In this document: positions 1 to 7,503 of the stretch, in pieces | Layout of the letters: each line of letters begins with the position of its first letter | Position numbering within the stretch: the stretch's first letter is position 1 | Assembly: GCA_030829765.1 (NCBI GenBank) | Contig: JAUROO010000066.1 | Location: forward strand, 1-15,547 | Direction of reading: 5' to 3' | Source: Miltoncostaeales bacterium | GTDB lineage: Bacteria; Actinomycetota; Thermoleophilia; Miltoncostaeales; Miltoncostaeaceae | DNA: 15,547 nucleotides | Made by a program: the position numbers and the translations under genes | Notes under the pieces: model-generated | Told to the model about the DNA's origin: nothing | The model's database searches: none | Seen by the model: only the letters and a program-made list of their open reading frames with translations

Positions 1-1289
1 CCGCACTCGCCGCGGCGGCGCTCACCGCGCCGCTCGCGATTGGCGCCGCTCCGGCTGCAGGGGCGGCGGAATCGGCGACGGCCGGCAACGCGCAGGCGTC
101 GTGGGGGGTCGCCGAGGTGCTCGCGAGCCCGCCGGGGGACCTGCCCGCGCGGATGTCGGCCCGGGTGTTCCGGCGCATGTCGCTGCTGTACGAGACCGAC
201 GATGGCGTGCGACGCATCCTCGGGGGCTCATCCACGATGCAGATGCTGCCGTGGATCTTCCGTCTCGAGCCCTCCACCTCCGGACCGGGGGCGCGCGTGG
301 GCGCGGGCAACGACCAGCGCATGGTGAAGGTGAACGGCGCGGCGCTGGCGCGCGAGAGCAGCGCCGGCATGGCCGCGATGCTCCGGAACGCCGTCAACCG
401 CACATGTACCACCCCGGCCGGGGTGAGCACCTGCACGGCGCATCGCGTGACCGTGGATGAGATCGACTCGCGCTACGGGGGCCGCAACGGGCAGGCGAGC
501 GACGTGGGAAAGCGCCTGCGCGAGGCCATGGTGAGCCTGTCGCGGCAGTCCACCCGCTGGGGTGGCTCATACGCCAGCCGGGTGCACTTCGCGCTGGCCC
601 CGGGGCCGGCCACATCGATCGCCGCGGGGCTGGGCCCGAACCGCGTGCTCGGCCGGAATGGCAAGCCGATCCGCCGCAACTACCGCGACGCCGTGGCCGG
701 AATGGCGCTGGGCGGCGGCGTGTGGATCCAGATGTACCACTACTCGCGAAGCGCCGGGCTGACCGGCTTCACCGCAGCGGAGTGGCGCGATGTGCCCACG
801 GGGGTCGTCAGCTTCCTCCGCGCCGTGCGGAGCAGCCGCAACCCGCTCACCTACGTGCACTTCATGTTCACCACCACCCGGGGCGATGGCCCGCCACCCG
901 GCGAGCCCTGCTCCACGCCGGGGGTCCCCGGGGGCCCCACCGTCCCCGAGGTGCCCGCGTGCGCCCCGGTCGCATCGTCGTGCACGATCCTTCCCTGGGT
1001 CAACCGCACCAGCTTCCCCGCCTACGGACGCGCCCTGGTATCAGCCCGCGCCCGCGAGGACAACTTCGTCGCCCGGCGCGCGGACGCCCTCATCACGCCG
1101 GTCGACCCCGGCAGCCCGCAGGTCATCCGCCAGCCGATGGAGTCCCCCATGGCCTGCCAGTGGGCGCGCGCGCAGTCGGGCTCGGTGAACCTGCGCATCC
1201 TCATGAACGGGCCCGGCGCCTATCGGCTGGGTGGAGATCAGGCCACCACATGGGGCATGCTGTTCCGGCAGTTCTTCCTGATCCCATAG
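1..1289 (+). CDS. Secreted protein of unknown function (5' end missing)
   Basis: The reading frame is open from base 3, so the start lies upstream of the window; 428 codons are visible before TAG. The first ~30 visible residues are almost all Ala, Leu, Pro and Gly (ALAAAALTAPLAIGAAPAAG) and look like the hydrophobic core and cleavage region of a signal peptide, so export is likely. A GTG at 117 could start a shorter protein but would discard this signal. The body has about six Cys (two in TCTTPAGVSTC, three around a Pro/Gly-rich linker near the middle of the C-terminal half, one near the end), suitable for disulfides outside the cell. I recognise no catalytic motif or family. The HPP-family gene follows after 7 nt, so the two are probably co-transcribed. 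Gene reality is well supported by length and codon pattern; function is unknown. Confidence 0.75.
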   Translation, partial: ALAAAALTAPLAIGAAPAAGAAESATAGNAQASWGVAEVLASPPGDLPARMSARVFRRMSLLYETDDGVRRILGGSSTMQMLPWIFRLEPSTSGPGARVGAGNDQRMVKVNGAALARESSAGMAAMLRNAVNRTCTTPAGVSTCTAHRVTVDEIDSRYGGRNGQASDVGKRLREAMVSLSRQSTRWGGSYASRVHFALAPGPATSIAAGLGPNRVLGRNGKPIRRNYRDAVAGMALGGGVWIQMYHYSRSAGLTGFTAAEWRDVPTGVVSFLRAVRSSRNPLTYVHFMFTTTRGDGPPPGEPCSTPGVPGGPTVPEVPACAPVASSCTILPWVNRTSFPAYGRALVSARAREDNFVARRADALITPVDPGSPQVIRQPMESPMACQWARAQSGSVNLRILMNGPGAYRLGGDQATTWGMLFRQFFLIP

Positions 1290-1296
1290 GGGGGCC

Positions 1297-1884
1297 GTGA
1301 GGGCACGCGACCTCGGGCGTGGCACAAATGACTGGCTGGCGGACATCCTGGTGCGCCGCCGCATGCTCGGGCCCAGCATCACCCTCTTCGAGGTCATCGC
1401 CTGCGTCATCGCGGTCGGCGGCCTGACGGCGCTGAATGAGTGGGCGGTGCCCGAGGGAGTCCCCCTCGCGGTACCCAGCATGGCCGCCACCGCCGCGCTG
1501 CTGTTCATCCAGCCCAACCTGACCATCGCGCGCACGTGGAACGCCATCGGCGGACAGACGGTGTCGGCCACCGCCGGCTGGCTTGCCGTGGTGGCACTGG
1601 GCGAGGATCACCCCTGGCTGGTGATGGGCGCCGCTGTCGGCATGGCCCTTGTACTGATGTCGATCACCCGATGCCTGCACCCGCCCGGTGTGGCCACCGC
1701 CGTGATCATGGTGGGAATGACCGACCCCACCGCATGGCAGCACATCTTCGTGCCCATCGCGCTGGGCACGTCACTCGTGGTGCTGTGGGCATGGCTGGTG
1801 CACGGATTCGAGGCCCTGTGGCTGGGCCACGACCCCCGCGAGGTGCCGGCCGAGGACGGCACCCACCACGGGGATGACGCCTAG
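1297..1884 (+). CDS. HPP family integral membrane protein
   Basis: This 195-residue protein starts at GTG, 7 nt after the preceding stop, with a G-run (GGGGGG) just upstream as ribosome site. It shows the hallmarks of the HPP family: a 'PSMAATAALLF' segment (about residues 60-70) followed by a Gly/Ser-containing helix, and the name-giving His-Pro-Pro at 128-130 (RCLHPPG). About four or five hydrophobic segments are visible (near 29-46, 57-72, 88-103, 108-123 and 148-168), ending in a charged, His/Asp-rich cytoplasmic-type tail. Some plant HPP proteins have been linked to nitrite transport; the role of most bacterial members is unknown, and nothing here identifies a substrate. Its TAG stop shares a CTAG with the stop of the converging hydrolase. 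Confidence 0.85.
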   Translation: MRARDLGRGTNDWLADILVRRRMLGPSITLFEVIACVIAVGGLTALNEWAVPEGVPLAVPSMAATAALLFIQPNLTIARTWNAIGGQTVSATAGWLAVVALGEDHPWLVMGAAVGMALVLMSITRCLHPPGVATAVIMVGMTDPTAWQHIFVPIALGTSLVVLWAWLVHGFEALWLGHDPREVPAEDGTHHGDDA

Positions 1885-3083
1885 CCGGCCAGTACCGCGT
1901 CCAGCCAGTCGAACATGCGCTGGCCGCGCAGCCGCGGGGCCATGGGCTCGCAGTGCCAGTTGGCGCCCTCCTCCCGCCTGAACCTCACCAACGCACGCGA
2001 CCGGGCACCGGTGCACAGATCGTGCAGCTCCTGCGACTGCCCCGGCCAGAACTGCTCGTCGTCGGGGCTGGTGATGAGGATGGGCGCACGGATCTGCCCC
2101 GCCACGTCGGTCAGGTCCCATGCGCGCAACTCCAGCAGCACCTTCGCAAGCGAATCGGTGCCATAGGGCTCCAGTCGCTTCGCGGCCTCGAGTGCCAGCC
2201 CCGGGTCCTGCTTCATGCCCTCTGCCATGTAGGCGTCGAACTCCTGCAGGTCGCCACCGTCCAGCATCTGCAGCATCGGGGGCGGCAGGTGGCGCGTCCA
2301 GGAGTCACCCACCCGCACCACGCCGGGGTCCACCATCACGCCGGCCAGCCGGTGCTCGAATGCCGCCGCGCGGGGAACCCAGTAGCCGGCCTGGCTCCAG
2401 CCCTGCAGCGCGATGCGCGCGGCGTCCACATCGGCTCGCGCTGAGGCCCAGTCGATGACCGGGGTGATCACGGCCTCCCAGTCGTGCCGGAAGAACAGCC
2501 CCTGCTCGTAGAGGGCCTGCCCCTGCCCCGGCCCGTCGAAGATGAGCGCGTGGTACCCGCGCTCCACGGCGTCGAGCGGCGCGGCGGTGAGCATGTCGGT
2601 CACCGTTCCGTCGCTGCCGTTCACGCAGATCACCAGCGGCCGGGGGCCGTCTCCCCCTGACAGGAAGTATCCCTGCAGGGCAGTGTCCTCATAGGGGATG
2701 GACACGGCCTCCACGGGCGTGGGCCATAGTGCGAACGCCCGGTCGACGGCGTCCCTGTGGCGCCGCCAGGTGGGCAGGGATCGCGAGGGGTCCCGGGTGG
2801 CCAGCACGTAGAAGAACGCCGTGCCCATGTAGAACGACGCCCGCAGGTACAGGTCGCGGGCGCTCGCCACATGCCCCGCGGCCTCGGCCTGCTCCGCGGA
2901 GTCCCGGCAGGCCTCGCCGGTGGCCATCCACTGGTCGAACCACGAGTCGGCGTCGGCGTCGGCGATGCGCGCCGCCGTGGCCATCACCTCGCCCGCCTCG
3001 GCCACGCCGTACGAGGCGCCGCCCAGGGCGATGAGGGTGGCGAACTCGAAACCCGTGGTGGTGAAGAACCTCTGATCGGCCAC
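1881..3083 (-). CDS. Alpha/beta hydrolase (FrsA / dihydropseudooxynicotine hydrolase-like)
   Basis: A 400-residue soluble hydrolase. The N-terminal ~125 residues are helical; the hydrolase core begins near residue 126. Catalytic elements are in order: the oxyanion-side loop FDGPGQGQ (182-189), the nucleophile elbow LQGWSQAG with Ser230, an acid in SPDDEQFWPG (Asp341 or Asp342), and His377 in GANWHCEP. This layout, with a long helical lid/N-domain and 'DGPGQG', matches the FrsA/DPO-hydrolase group rather than small esterases. The elbow is G-W-S-Q-A, not strict GxSxG. The start is set at GTG 3083 because AGGAGG lies 5 nt upstream; the frame is open to 3125 but that extension is rejected. Substrate cannot be read from sequence. 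It diverges from the Vps62-like gene and converges on the HPP gene, sharing CTAG. Confidence 0.85.
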   Translation of the reverse strand: MADQRFFTTTGFEFATLIALGGASYGVAEAGEVMATAARIADADADSWFDQWMATGEACRDSAEQAEAAGHVASARDLYLRASFYMGTAFFYVLATRDPSRSLPTWRRHRDAVDRAFALWPTPVEAVSIPYEDTALQGYFLSGGDGPRPLVICVNGSDGTVTDMLTAAPLDAVERGYHALIFDGPGQGQALYEQGLFFRHDWEAVITPVIDWASARADVDAARIALQGWSQAGYWVPRAAAFEHRLAGVMVDPGVVRVGDSWTRHLPPPMLQMLDGGDLQEFDAYMAEGMKQDPGLALEAAKRLEPYGTDSLAKVLLELRAWDLTDVAGQIRAPILITSPDDEQFWPGQSQELHDLCTGARSRALVRFRREEGANWHCEPMAPRLRGQRMFDWLDAVLAG

Positions 3084-3088
3084 TGCCG

Positions 3089-3094
3089 CCTCCT
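3089..3094 (-). promoter_or_regulatory. Strong Shine-Dalgarno site of the hydrolase
   Basis: AGGAGG on the minus strand, 5 nt before GTG 3083. It decides the start codon against the upstream GTG at 3125 and ATG at 3113, and is the clearest ribosome site in the window. It contrasts with the divergent partner, which seems to be leaderless. Confidence 0.75.
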
Positions 3095-3129
3095 TGCCTC
3101 GGGTGCCACGCATGGTGGCAAACACACGG

Positions 3130-3139
3130 AGCGTAGGAT
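3130..3139. promoter_or_regulatory. Overlapping divergent -10 elements (hydrolase / Vps62-like gene)
   Basis: The segment AGCGTAGGAT contains TAGGAT on the plus strand (3134-3139) and TACGCT on the minus strand (3135 to 3130), sharing the central TA. If the last T of each is position -7, the plus transcript starts at 3146, exactly the GTG of the Vps62-like gene (leaderless), and the minus transcript starts near 3123, giving a ~40-nt leader with the AGGAGG site. No convincing -35 hexamer is visible on either strand. Prediction from sequence only. Confidence 0.5.
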
Positions 3140-3145
3140 CCGCGC

Positions 3146-4945
3146 GTGGACGACCTCGATCTCCTTTGCAGGTTCGAACCGGTCCTGAGGTTCAACCGGG
3201 TCGAGTTGTTCCTGCCCTCGGACACCGACGCCTACGTGCGTGCGTGCTCGCTGTGGCAGCGCGAGGCCGACGGCGGTGACGTCAAGCTGGCCAACGCGGG
3301 CGAGTTGGACCTGGACCTGCTGGCACGCATCGCGCGGGAGCGGCACGCCGACACCCTGCACCTGCTGTACGTGGAGACGCCGCTCACGAGGCGGCAGTTC
3401 CATGAATGGAAGGCCTCGGGCCACGGCCCGCGCATGCCGGGGGGCAACCGGTTCTCGCAGGTGGGCATCACCAGCCGCGTCTTCGACGCCCTCTTCCGCC
3501 TCACGCTGCTGTTCCGCGGTCGCGTGCCCCGGGGCGCGGTGGCCGCCGGCGAGATCACGTACCGCGAGCAGATCGCGGACGCGGGCACCCCGTACTACGG
3601 GCGCGTCATGCACGAGGCCGGCTGGACCATCCTGCAGTACTGGTTCTTCTACCCCATGAACGACTGGCGGTCGTCGTTCCACGGCATCAACGACCACGAG
3701 GCCGACTGGGAGAACATCATCCTGTACCTGTCCCCGGACGGGGACGGCGATCTCGTGCCGCGATGGGTGGCGTTCTCGTCCCACGATGCCGAAGGGGACG
3801 GCCTGCGACGGCGCGCGGATGATCCGTCCCTTGAGTGGGTGGGCGAGCACGTCGTGGCCTATCCCGGCGCAGGGTCGCACTCGCACTCGCCCGCGCCGGT
3901 GGACGAGACCGTGCAGGTGGATCCCCCGATCCTCCGGGGCTTCATCCGCTCGCTGCGCCAGATCTTCCGCGCCATCACGCCATGGCACGACGCCTCGTCG
4001 CTGGAGGCGGGGCTCGGCGTTCCGTTCGTCGATTACCACCGCGGCGACGGGGTGGCCATCGGCCCGGGCGGCGACCGCGGCTGGCGCCCGGTGATCATCG
4101 ACGACGCCACTCCCTGGGTGCGTGACTTCACCGGGCGCTGGGGCCGCGACTCGCGCGATCCCTTCGGTGGCGAGTCGGCCCCCACCGGGCCGAAGCACGA
4201 GCGCGATGGGATCGACCGCGTGCGGTGGGAGGACCCCCTCGGCTGGGCGGGGCTGCAGAAGGTGAGCCCCGAGCCCGGCGCCGCTGCGGCAGCCATCGTC
4301 GTGCGCCGCGAGGCCGTCGAGGCCCGCATGCGCGACATCGACACCGAGATGCAGGAGGAGCGCGAGCAGGCCCGGCGGGAATCCGCCGAGGTGCGCGCCC
4401 TGGCCGCCGACGCGTCCACGCAGCACCTCAGGGATGAGCGCGCGCGCGATCTGGGCGCCCGCGACGATGCCATGCGCGACCTGCGGGCGGAGCGCCGCCG
4501 CCTCACGGCCGAGCGCGACGCCCTGGACATGGCGATGCGGGACGGGCTCGACCCCGAGCCCCCGCGGGCGCACCTCAGCGCCCGGGCCGCCGAGGCGGCA
4601 CCGGACGGGGACGACGCCCCGAAGGTCCGCAGTCGCGTGCTGCGCGTGTGGGCCGCCATCAGCACGCCGCTCATCATCGCCATCGTCGTGTGGCTGCTGG
4701 TGGGCAACGACACCGGGTACTACTGGGTGGGCGCCGCCGTCGGGGTGCTCGTGGTGGTGGGGTTCGAGTCGCTCGCCCGCGGCCGTCTGCTGGCGTTCGT
4801 GGGCTGGGCCATCATCGCGGTGGTGGGCACGACCATCGTGATCGGCATGGTGCGGGAATGGCGCCTCACGCTCGCGGTGCTGCTGCTGGTCGGCGCCGTG
4901 GTACTGCTGGCGCAGAACCTGCGTGAGCTCCGCTCGGACGGGTAG
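3146..4945 (+). CDS. Vps62-like domain protein with coiled coil and four C-terminal TM helices
   Basis: A 599-residue protein starting at GTG. Residues 8-25 (CRFEPVLRFNRVELFLPSD) and 160-190 (ILQYWFFYPMNDWRS...INDHEADWENI) match the pattern of Vps62-related proteins, whose signature is H-E-x-D-W-E; a second motif YPGAGSHSHS (239-248) and a WG...P-T-G-P segment (332-349) are also typical of that group. The HEADWE box resembles the metal-binding GHRHDWE of NLP/NPP1 proteins, so a similar beta-sandwich with a bound divalent metal is plausible (inference). Residues ~383-465 are highly charged and heptad-like, predicted coiled coil. Four hydrophobic helices follow (about 502-519, 525-541, 548-567, 573-590). 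There is no N-terminal signal peptide, so the large domain is probably cytoplasmic and tethered by its C terminus. Molecular function is unknown. Confidence 0.8.
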   Translation: MDDLDLLCRFEPVLRFNRVELFLPSDTDAYVRACSLWQREADGGDVKLANAGELDLDLLARIARERHADTLHLLYVETPLTRRQFHEWKASGHGPRMPGGNRFSQVGITSRVFDALFRLTLLFRGRVPRGAVAAGEITYREQIADAGTPYYGRVMHEAGWTILQYWFFYPMNDWRSSFHGINDHEADWENIILYLSPDGDGDLVPRWVAFSSHDAEGDGLRRRADDPSLEWVGEHVVAYPGAGSHSHSPAPVDETVQVDPPILRGFIRSLRQIFRAITPWHDASSLEAGLGVPFVDYHRGDGVAIGPGGDRGWRPVIIDDATPWVRDFTGRWGRDSRDPFGGESAPTGPKHERDGIDRVRWEDPLGWAGLQKVSPEPGAAAAAIVVRREAVEARMRDIDTEMQEEREQARRESAEVRALAADASTQHLRDERARDLGARDDAMRDLRAERRRLTAERDALDMAMRDGLDPEPPRAHLSARAAEAAPDGDDAPKVRSRVLRVWAAISTPLIIAIVVWLLVGNDTGYYWVGAAVGVLVVVGFESLARGRLLAFVGWAIIAVVGTTIVIGMVREWRLTLAVLLLVGAVVLLAQNLRELRSDG

Positions 4946-4957
4946 CGCCCGTTCCTT

Positions 4958-4969
4958 CCCCGCGCGGGG
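4958..4969. terminator. GC-rich palindrome after the Vps62-like gene
   Basis: CCCCGCGCGGGG is a perfect 12-bp palindrome 12 nt past the TAG stop. It lies in the 110-bp gap before the NlpC/P60 gene and could fold as a short hairpin, but there is no T-tract on either strand, so a terminator role is weakly supported. Confidence 0.25.
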
Positions 4970-4996
4970 GGAGATGCAGGACGCGTTGCGAATCCC

Positions 4997-5011
4997 CCGG
5001 ACATGTTCCGG
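4997..5011. repeat. Small inverted repeat upstream of the NlpC/P60 promoter
   Basis: CCGGA-CATGT-TCCGG has 5-bp arms around a 5-nt spacer. It sits about 30 bp upstream of the predicted -10 (5040-5045), in the range of a regulator site. It is short enough in GC-rich DNA to be chance. Confidence 0.25.
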
Positions 5012-5039
5012 CACGACCCCCGGCCCGCGTCCACGGGTC

Positions 5040-5045
5040 TAGCCT
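5040..5045 (+). promoter_or_regulatory. -10 element TAGCCT of the NlpC/P60 gene
   Basis: TAGCCT lies 10 nt before ATG 5056. Taking its last T as -7 puts +1 near 5052, four nt before the ATG and with no room for a ribosome site, so translation would be leaderless or nearly so. The same CTAGCCT heptamer occurs at the fabI/copCD promoter. Confidence 0.5.
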
Positions 5046-5055
5046 CATCCATCCC

Positions 5056-6405
5056 ATGACGTCCCATCGTCGCTCACCGCGGCGCCGCGCGATCGTCACC
5101 ACGACCCTCGCGGCGCCCCTCATCGCCATCGGCTCGCTCACGGCCGTGGCGCTCGCCCAGCCCGCGCCGGACGCGGCCGGGGCCACGGTGGATGCATCCG
5201 CGTTCCGATTCGCCGAGACGCCCGCGCGCGACCTGCGCCGGGCACGCGCGTGGTCCGGGCCCACCGATGCCGCGTCACTGGCGCGCGATGCCACGCGGCG
5301 CGACCTGATGGTGCTGATGGAGCGCGTGGTGCGCATGCCGCGCGGACGTCTGGGCACCAGCTGGCGTGACATCGCACCGGACGACCCGCAGGGCCGGGCA
5401 GTGCGGCATGCCGTGGCGCGGAGGTTCCTCACCGCGCCGGGCGGTGCCGTGGGCCTGGACCAGCCGCTCACCGGAGCAGATGCCAACCGGGCGTGGACGT
5501 ACGCGCTCGGGATGAAAGGTGCCGTGGCGCGCATGGCGCGCTTCCGCGATGGCGCAGGGCGCCGCTACTCACTGCCCGACGGGTTCGCGACGTCCATCGT
5601 CGCGCGCGAGGCAGGGCTGCGGCGCAACTACCCCTCGTCCGACGACGTACTGGAGCGGCACGACTCCCAGCCGCTGCGGTTGGCCGACCTGGTGCTGATG
5701 GCCGACCGGGCACGCGGCATCCGTCGTGCCGGGGTGCCGTCCTCGGTGCGCGCCCTGCAGCGATTCCGCATCCCGGCGGTCGACCCGCAGTTCGTGCCCA
5801 CCATCCAGCGGGCGCTGTCGCAGGTGGGTAACCCCTATGTGTGGGGCGGGGAGTGGACCGACACCAACTCGCCGCTCGACCCCCAGGCGGCCGGCGGGTT
5901 CGACTGCTCGGGCCTCGTGTGGTTCGTCTGGCACACGGGCGACCGCGCCGTCGAGACATCCATCAACACCCCCAGCGGGCGCACCACCTACACCATGAAC
6001 GTCGGCAACCGCGGCCGACGCATCGCCTGGCAGCGCGCCCAGGCCGGTGACCTGGTGTTCTTCGGCGACCGCGGGCGGAAGACCCCGCTGGCGCAGGCGT
6101 CGCACATGTCCATCAGCCTGGGGAACAAGTGGATCATCCACTCCTCCGGCGGGCGTGGCGGGGTGAGCATCAGCTGGCTGCCCACGTACTGGCCCAAGGG
6201 ACTCATGAACGCGCGCACCTTCCTGGTGGGGAATGGCGTGCCCACCGCCCCCGACGCCCCGGAGAGCGGTGCGCCCGCACCCGCCACTCCCGTGGCCGCC
6301 GAGCCCGTGACGCCCGTGCCGCAGCCGCCGGGTGCCTCCGCCCCGCAGGCACCGGCGCCCGTGCCCGCCGCGGGCGGATCGCAGGCCCCGCAGCCCCCGG
6401 CCTAG
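5056..6405 (+). CDS. Exported NlpC/P60 family peptidoglycan endopeptidase
   Basis: A 449-residue protein. An RR-containing basic N terminus followed by a hydrophobic stretch and VALAQPA (about 31-37) forms a signal peptide. The C-terminal catalytic domain (about 246-395) is NlpC/P60: QVGNPYVWGG, the nucleophile Cys284 in GGFDCSGLVW, His350 in QASHMSISLG, and His362 in IIHSSGG as the likely third residue. Such enzymes cut peptide stems in cell-wall peptidoglycan. Between them, residues ~100-150 (SWRDIAPDD...DQPLTGADANRAW) and ~172-222 look like weak S-layer-homology-type repeats, which could hold the enzyme on the wall; this is a tentative reading. The last ~55 residues are an Ala/Pro-rich low-complexity tail. 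Stop TAG shares CTAG with the converging methyltransferase. Confidence 0.9.
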   Translation: MTSHRRSPRRRAIVTTTLAAPLIAIGSLTAVALAQPAPDAAGATVDASAFRFAETPARDLRRARAWSGPTDAASLARDATRRDLMVLMERVVRMPRGRLGTSWRDIAPDDPQGRAVRHAVARRFLTAPGGAVGLDQPLTGADANRAWTYALGMKGAVARMARFRDGAGRRYSLPDGFATSIVAREAGLRRNYPSSDDVLERHDSQPLRLADLVLMADRARGIRRAGVPSSVRALQRFRIPAVDPQFVPTIQRALSQVGNPYVWGGEWTDTNSPLDPQAAGGFDCSGLVWFVWHTGDRAVETSINTPSGRTTYTMNVGNRGRRIAWQRAQAGDLVFFGDRGRKTPLAQASHMSISLGNKWIIHSSGGRGGVSISWLPTYWPKGLMNARTFLVGNGVPTAPDAPESGAPAPATPVAAEPVTPVPQPPGASAPQAPAPVPAAGGSQAPQPPA

Positions 6406-7445
6406 GAGGGCAACGGGGCGAACAGGTAGTGCGACACCATGAACTCGTCGCCGCCCCGATATCCCCACAGGCCTGCACAGGCCAGGAAGAACAGCCGCCA
6501 GCGCCGGAACCAGCGCTCGCCCTCGCCGGGGTGATCGCGCTCCATGATGCGCACCACCTCGTCGCGGTGCGCCACCAGGTTGTCGTCCCAGTGCAGGGCC
6601 GTGCGGGCGTAGTGGCGGCCGGAGACCCGCCAGTGGTCCACCACGGCGAACGTGCCCGCCGCGGCATGGATCAGCAGGTCGTCCGACGGCATGGTGCCGC
6701 CCGTGAAGAAGTGCCGGCCGATCCAGTCGGCGCGGTCATCCTCGCTGAACTCGAACGCCACGTCGCGGTGCGAGAACACGTGCACGAAGAACAGCCCATC
6801 CGGCCTCAGCCACCGGCGGATGCGCGCGAACAGCGCCGGGTGGTTCTTCACGTGCTCGAGCATCTCCACGCTCACCACGCGGTCGTACGCGGCGGGATCG
6901 AGCTCGAGCCCCGTGACGTCGGCGGTGACCACGGTGACGTTGGCCAGCCCGCGCTCGCGGGCGCGCGCCTCGATGTGCACACGCTGGCCCGCGGAGTTGC
7001 TCACGGCGGTGATGCGGCTGGCCGGGTAGCGCTCGGCCATCCACAGGGTCAGCGATCCCCAGCCGCACCCGAGCTCCAGCACGTCCTGGCCATCCTCCAG
7101 GAGTGCCCGCTCGCAGGTGAGCGCGAGCATGGCGTCCTCGGCCAGCGCCAGGTCGTCCACACCGGTCGGATACAGGCACGACGAGTACTTGAGCCGGGGG
7201 CCGAGGCACAGCTCGAAGAACTCCGCGGGCACCTCGTAGTGCTGGGCGTTGGCGGCATCGGCGCGCACCGCCACCGGCGCCTCGGCCAACCGCGTCCGCA
7301 ACTGCCGCGCGCGCTCGCTCATCGCGTCGGCGCCGCCACGGCGCTCGCGGCGCAGGCGGGTGGCCACCCGCGCGCGGATGGCGGCCAGCAGCAGGGGGCG
7401 CGGGACGTCGTGGTCCTCGACCGCGCGGATGTACCAAGGCTCCAC
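6402..7445 (-). CDS. SAM-dependent methyltransferase, CFA synthase / coclaurine N-methyltransferase type
   Basis: A 347-residue enzyme. The SAM-binding motif I is VLELGCGWGSLTLW (122-135), followed by VEMLEHVKNH. Family-specific segments are present: AQHYEVPAEFF, KYSSCLYP (Cys90), LFFVHVFSHR, FFTGGTMPS, VDHWRVSGRHYARTALHW and the C-terminal WRLFFLACAGLWGYRGGDEFMVSHYLF. The last few match the coclaurine-N-methyltransferase-like branch of the cyclopropane-fatty-acyl-phospholipid synthase family more closely than E. coli Cfa. In bacteria such members usually methylate or cyclopropanate unsaturated acyl chains in the membrane, but the exact product is not readable here. The GTG at 7445 was chosen because a TACGCT -10 lies 6 nt upstream, giving a leaderless mRNA; an open frame runs further upstream over the promoter and is rejected. 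Divergent from the DUF1295 gene. Confidence 0.85.
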   Translation of the reverse strand: MEPWYIRAVEDHDVPRPLLLAAIRARVATRLRRERRGGADAMSERARQLRTRLAEAPVAVRADAANAQHYEVPAEFFELCLGPRLKYSSCLYPTGVDDLALAEDAMLALTCERALLEDGQDVLELGCGWGSLTLWMAERYPASRITAVSNSAGQRVHIEARARERGLANVTVVTADVTGLELDPAAYDRVVSVEMLEHVKNHPALFARIRRWLRPDGLFFVHVFSHRDVAFEFSEDDRADWIGRHFFTGGTMPSDDLLIHAAAGTFAVVDHWRVSGRHYARTALHWDDNLVAHRDEVVRIMERDHPGEGERWFRRWRLFFLACAGLWGYRGGDEFMVSHYLFAPLPS

Positions 7446-7451
7446 ACTCCG

Positions 7452-7457
7452 AGCGTA
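7452..7457 (-). promoter_or_regulatory. -10 element TACGCT of the methyltransferase
   Basis: TACGCT reads on the minus strand 6 nt before GTG 7445; with the last T as -7, +1 coincides with the G of the start codon. The plus strand across the same TA reads TATCCG, which lacks the final T, so the divergent half of the symmetric pattern is degenerate here. Confidence 0.5.
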
Positions 7458-7503
7458 TCCGGCCGCGGCGTGCGATTCTGCCCCCATCGGATACGGCGCC
7501 ATC

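Noticed and set aside
3084..3125. N-terminal extension of the alpha/beta hydrolase to GTG 3125 or ATG 3113
   Set aside because: AGGAGG lies 5 nt before GTG 3083 and would be inside the coding region otherwise; the GTG at 3125 is only 4 nt from the -10 element.
2984..5014. 676-codon open frame on the minus strand across the Vps62-like gene
   Set aside because: It is antisense to a gene with clear domain motifs, is full of His/Arg/Gly/Ala low complexity, and is a by-product of high GC.
7249..7503. Upstream extension of the DUF1295 frame
   Set aside because: This part is antisense to the methyltransferase N terminus and covers the divergent promoter; DUF1295 proteins start at the first membrane helix.
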